From Taenia hydatigena (lineage: Eukaryota; Platyhelminthes; Cestoda; Cyclophyllidea; Taeniidae): a DNA stretch of 64,000 bases. The translations under genes were made by a program, and so were the position numbers. Below, in pieces: positions 61,177 through 64,000 of this stretch. The notes beneath the pieces are model-generated. The model was not told the DNA's origin. It worked only from the letters and a program-made list of their open reading frames with translations, and did not search any database. The stretch covers positions 1 to 64,000 of the forward strand of contig JADWOT020001165.1 in the NCBI GenBank assembly GCA_036345935.2. The letters are read 5' to 3'. Position 1 is the first letter of the stretch. The number at the start of each line of letters is the position of its first letter.

Positions 61177-61352
61177 TTAACCAACCATAGTTTCTAGATG
61201 GTTCGATCTCTCCTTGTGGGCATCAATTTCTCGTTTGAGCTGAGCACCGCTTGTAACATATGCTAGTTTAGCATGCTTAAATGCGCTTCCATCGCAATTG
61301 GCAAGAGGAAAGGCCCTATCCCGCCAATCTCTGCAAGTTTCCCTGAGTCCAT
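61177..61352 (-). pseudogene. N-terminal segment of the AIMP1-like gene (right arm)
   Basis: From ATG at 61352 (minus) the frame reads MDSGKLAEIGG and is then shifted by a one-base deletion relative to the left-arm copy. The continuing frame reads FKHAKLAYVTSGAQLKREID then AHKERSNHLETMVG, stop. AQLKREID...KERxNHLE resembles the N-terminal coiled coil of AIMP1/p43, and the position upstream of the tRNA-binding exons on the same strand fits. The link to AIMP1 rests on this short charged helix and on gene order. No clear splice donor follows ATGGTTGG. Confidence 0.4.
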
Positions 61353-61966
61353 TTTCATCAAGATGAGGTCTGGGATCAGCCAAAACACACGTCGAGATTC
61401 TCGAAAGTTAAATTTAAAATGGAACCATACGATGAATTTGAAGGAAGAGGCATTAAGAAATAAGTTAGCGATACTGTTTTGTCAATTAAATGGTTCAACC
61501 TAAATATGCATTCGAGGCAATAGCGATCAGGCAACAATGACGTTTCGACAACGAGGGTGATAGAAATCTGATATCGGTCAACTTACGGTCAGCTGCTCTA
61601 AATGATTGCCGTATAACAAAATCTAACAATTGGGTGCGCAGTTACAATAGCAAAACTAAGACAGGTGTCGAGTTCCGTCGAGCGCCAAACGACACCAACC
61701 TACATGCTCGGGTCCTGTAACATTATTAAAATGGAGCCATGCTTAAAGCAGCCTTGCTAAACACTTTAGATTGCAGGCACTTTCTAATTCAGGTTTTGGT
61801 TTATATCCAATGGCTGTTTGTTGCGTCAGAAAAGGCGGTTTATTTATCGTAAGCTTGTTATGTAGATTTCAATGGCTCCGCTTTCAGGTTCTTATTTCGT
61901 TCCATTTATTTAGTCAAGCCATTTTGAGAGTCTGTAATTGCACTAAGTCTCTGATATTGTGAGACG

Positions 61967-62215
61967 TTATTTTAAGTTGCTTAACTTAATCCTTAACTTA
62001 TGATTTTCTCCCTTTCCATTTACAAAGCAATGATTTTTTCGCATATCAGCCCGCCACGATGACAAGTCCATAAAGGGGCGATCTCGTTCAATAAGCAGAT
62101 TGCTAAGTGTATTGGTGAAGTATATTACTAGTGTGGGTTGTTTCCTTTTGTCCGACTTGCCTCGCATATCGCTGATCAAAACTAAAGCATCGCACTCTTT
62201 TTCAAGACAGCACAT
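61967..62215 (-). pseudogene. Coding-like segment in the right arm (LLIERDRPFMDL)
   Basis: An 82-codon frame includes SNLLIERDRPFMDLSSWRAD then MRKNHCFVNGKGE. The left arm keeps the same frame at 47529-47723 (MLIERDRLLMDLPTWLADMQ, then KIHCFVNRKEE). Both end in a Lys-rich tail. Frame conservation across the arms suggests former coding; no family is recognised. Confidence 0.25.
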
Positions 62216-62709
62216 TGGGGCAGTTTAAGCACTAACAATGCAAAAGTAAGCCTTCAAAGCCTTTTAACAAAATTAGTTGCGTAGAGGTCAATGTGTCGTG
62301 GTGCTCTCCTATCCTTTACGAAGTATACTTCCTTCTCACACTGCGTTGCACATGCGCGTGACACTTGCGTCCCTTAACTATGCTTTGTAGGCCAGGGGTG
62401 GAAGGACATTTTCAGCCTGGTCGGAGGGCAGCGTGGTCGCACTTCTGAGGCTGACACATCCTCCTCCTTGAAGCCCCAACGTAGTTGCTCCATATCAGCC
62501 CTCTTCATATAATAAAGATGTCTATACCATCAACCTATAAATATTCCATACTGAGGATCGTAGTTAGCACTTTCAGCCTTCACCCTTCAGCTTTGCATTA
62601 CACATATTTTCTTACCAACTGCAGCTTACTACAAAGTACAGCCCAGAATTATTTGATGAATCCGAGTTATTGGAATAATCTTCATTATTAAGTGTATTTG
62701 AAGAAGTCC

Positions 62710-63117
62710 ATGGCAAATGGGTTTACTGAGGTCTGTGTATCTTTGCAATGAAAAAGAGTAGTGGCTGGGAGTTGCCTCCACTCACGGCAACTTATTTGCG
62801 CGCACAAGATTATCGACTGATCAGACAAGGGTGGCCGACAAAGGCACCATAATGTTACATGGCGTAAATTGATTCTGATAACTAATGTGCCGACTCTAAA
62901 TGTTTGTAATAATACAGACCCCATCCTTAAATACACAAGCCACAGGATCATTACGCCTGCAGAGTCAAAAATAAGTAGAAGCAAATTTCGTGTCGCACTA
63001 TGCAGGATGTTCTTAGGTGACCGACAGCATCTTTCGAGGAAGAAAGCTTGCTCTCGACGTGGCAAAGTTTGTTCCGTGACGTCAGAGAGTGTTGAATCCC
63101 GCTCTCTTCATCAATAA
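62710..63117 (+). pseudogene. Basic coding-like segment in the right arm, mirrored at 46.5-46.9 kb
   Basis: One frame runs GSCLHSRQLICAHKIID, TGA, then through RKLILITNVPTLNVCNNTD and SKISRSKFRVALCRMFLGDR to TAA at 63115-63117. In the left arm (minus) CGA stands in place of the TGA but a frameshift comes later (46663-46923 and 46521-46754). The opposite strand of each arm is also open (46561-46818 +, 62688-63065 -), so the coding strand is not settled. No family is recognised. Confidence 0.22.
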
Positions 63118-63446
63118 GCCTTTGTGACGTGAACTATTACAGACCTATTTAATCTTCACGTTTCATCGAAGTGACTATTTAGACGAGTATTTTCTCTATC
63201 CGCAAACTTAATGGATAGGTATTTATAGAACAATCACCAAGTTGACTGTAAATAAGTCTCTTCTTCCTTCCCTTTCACTGCCCTACTTTTCAATATCTAC
63301 CCGTTTTCGGCCATCTGATTGTTTGCTGCTGTACAATGGTATAGTCACACTCGATGACGGCCTTTCAATTAGTAGTAAAAATTTGGGACCAAGAGTAATA
63401 TGGACCCTTCTTCATTCCACTTTAGGGAGCAATTTTAACCTTTGAA

Positions 63447-63687
63447 CGAACATTCAGTGCTGCATTACTTTCATTTGCAAACATTAAAAATGTCCGCGCT
63501 GGTCTCTGAATTTTTTCTAATAATAACTTATGCTCACTGGATAAAATGATGCGGACCTCAGCTGTGGTCGGGTTATTCAGAAGCATCAGTGTTATTGCTA
63601 AGCTGCCGGGTGCTGTTGAGCCCAGAACTCTCCAGTTACATCCATGTTTCGCTTTAACAATGTCTTTTGGTTCGCTGCTCTTCGAAC
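63447..63687. mobile_element. 236-bp segment present only in the right arm, with 5-bp CGAAC flanks
   Basis: In the left arm the corresponding point is a single GTTCG at 46187-46191. In the right arm CGAAC occurs on both sides (63447-63451 and 63683-63687). This fits an insertion with a 5-bp target duplication, or a deletion in the left arm between 5-bp repeats. The minus strand is open through the segment (63422-63697) and includes GCNWRVLGSTAPGS, NNPTTAEVRIILSSEHKLLL and FLMFANES. The order W..G.G.L....N..T...R.I....K.LL resembles the Ran-binding domain of RanBP3/NUP50-type proteins, but only weakly. Confidence 0.35.
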
Positions 63688-63820
63688 TATAACACAAAAA
63701 TGTTGGCTTTGTTATTCATGATTGTATGGCAGCTTCTGCACCGATCGTATCAATAGAAAAAAGTAGACTTATTTCCTAAAAACTGATGTTCCACTTTTTA
63801 ACATTTGCTGTTCATTTGAC

Positions 63821-64000
63821 ATGGTTTTGCTCTGGCTAATCTTAGTCGATTCATTGAATTTCTTGGTTATCTGGATTCTCAAAACACCTGTAATGAAAGT
63901 GTTGACAAATACTGGGAAATGCAGGAAAGATTTCTTAGCTTCGACAAAATCTGAGAAGACTTCAGATACAGAAGGGTACTCACTTTCCTCTCCTTCCCAT
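63821..64000 (+). CDS. Partial ORF with hydrophobic N-terminus, cut by the window edge
   Basis: ATG at 63821 opens a frame with no stop to the last base (60 codons). It begins MVLLWLILVDSLNFLVIWIL, a likely signal anchor or signal peptide, followed by a polar part (MKVLTNTGKC, then SEKTSDTEGYS). The left-arm copy on the minus strand starts MFLLWLILDDSLNFSFT and then has TAG. The family is not recognised. The open state here against the stop in the other copy makes this the better of the two. Confidence 0.35.
   Translation, partial: MVLLWLILVDSLNFLVIWILKTPVMKVLTNTGKCRKDFLASTKSEKTSDTEGYSLSSPSH

Larger units (their letters stand above)
60690..64000 (-). repeat. Large inverted repeat, right arm, runs off the window
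   Basis: This is the partner of 45,890-48,910. It is longer because of a 236-bp segment at 63,447-63,683 that the left arm lacks. The arm reaches the last base of the window, so the true size is unknown. The arms enclose 11.8 kb holding the tRNA-binding-domain exons. Confidence 0.75.

Overview
This is a nuclear animal DNA window, AT-rich and gene-poor. The signs are spliceosomal introns with GT..AG ends and pyrimidine tracts, one C2H2 zinc finger per exon, an animal-type aaRS-complex tRNA-binding domain, and many decayed repeats. I see no bacterial operons, rRNA or confident complete tRNA. The species cannot be fixed from sequence alone. It looks like an invertebrate, with a parasitic flatworm or an arthropod both possible. 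No long single-exon gene exists; real coding sequence is in short exons, and most open frames of 60-130 codons are probably chance.

Left part (about 5.9-11.4 kb): a compact five-exon zinc-finger gene (5,980-6,878, +) reads through with every intron in phase 1. It is followed by a 3.4 kb block holding remnants of an unrecognised gene (minus strand) and a dead copy of a tryptophan/cysteine-rich micro-gene (11.3 kb, -). The same block recurs at 33.3-38.9 kb, rearranged: the 7.9-11.35 kb part is inverted (33.35-37.2 kb) and the zinc-finger part is in direct orientation (37.76-38.87 kb). In that second copy the micro-gene is intact and has a TATA box and an initiator at standard spacing. A third, dead zinc-finger copy lies at 42.87-43.5 kb and a lone first exon at 14.1 kb.

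Middle part (16-32 kb): mostly featureless sequence, one good exon candidate at 16.08 kb, an inverted pair of decayed coding-like segments at 26.2 and 28.0 kb around purine-rich DNA, and tRNA-like/pol III-like pieces. From 32 to 45 kb there are several copies of a dispersed short repeat with the core GTTAGTACA, two of them tail to tail at 39.6-40.8 kb.

Right part (45.9-64 kb): a large inverted repeat, with arms of at least 3 kb (45.89-48.91 and 60.69-64.0 kb), flanks 11.8 kb of DNA. On the minus strand from the right arm inward lie pieces of an AIMP1/p43-like (EMAPII-type) tRNA-binding protein gene: an N-terminal segment (61.35 kb), the first half of the OB-fold domain (59.88-59.76 kb) and the second half (58.11-57.87 kb). 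A second copy of the last exon is at 52.3 kb and a second N-terminal segment lies in the left arm at 48.26 kb. The copies carry different lesions, so the window looks like a graveyard of segmental duplications around a few short genes, of which the zinc-finger gene and the Trp/Cys-rich micro-gene are the best live candidates. One base is ambiguous (N at 16,287).
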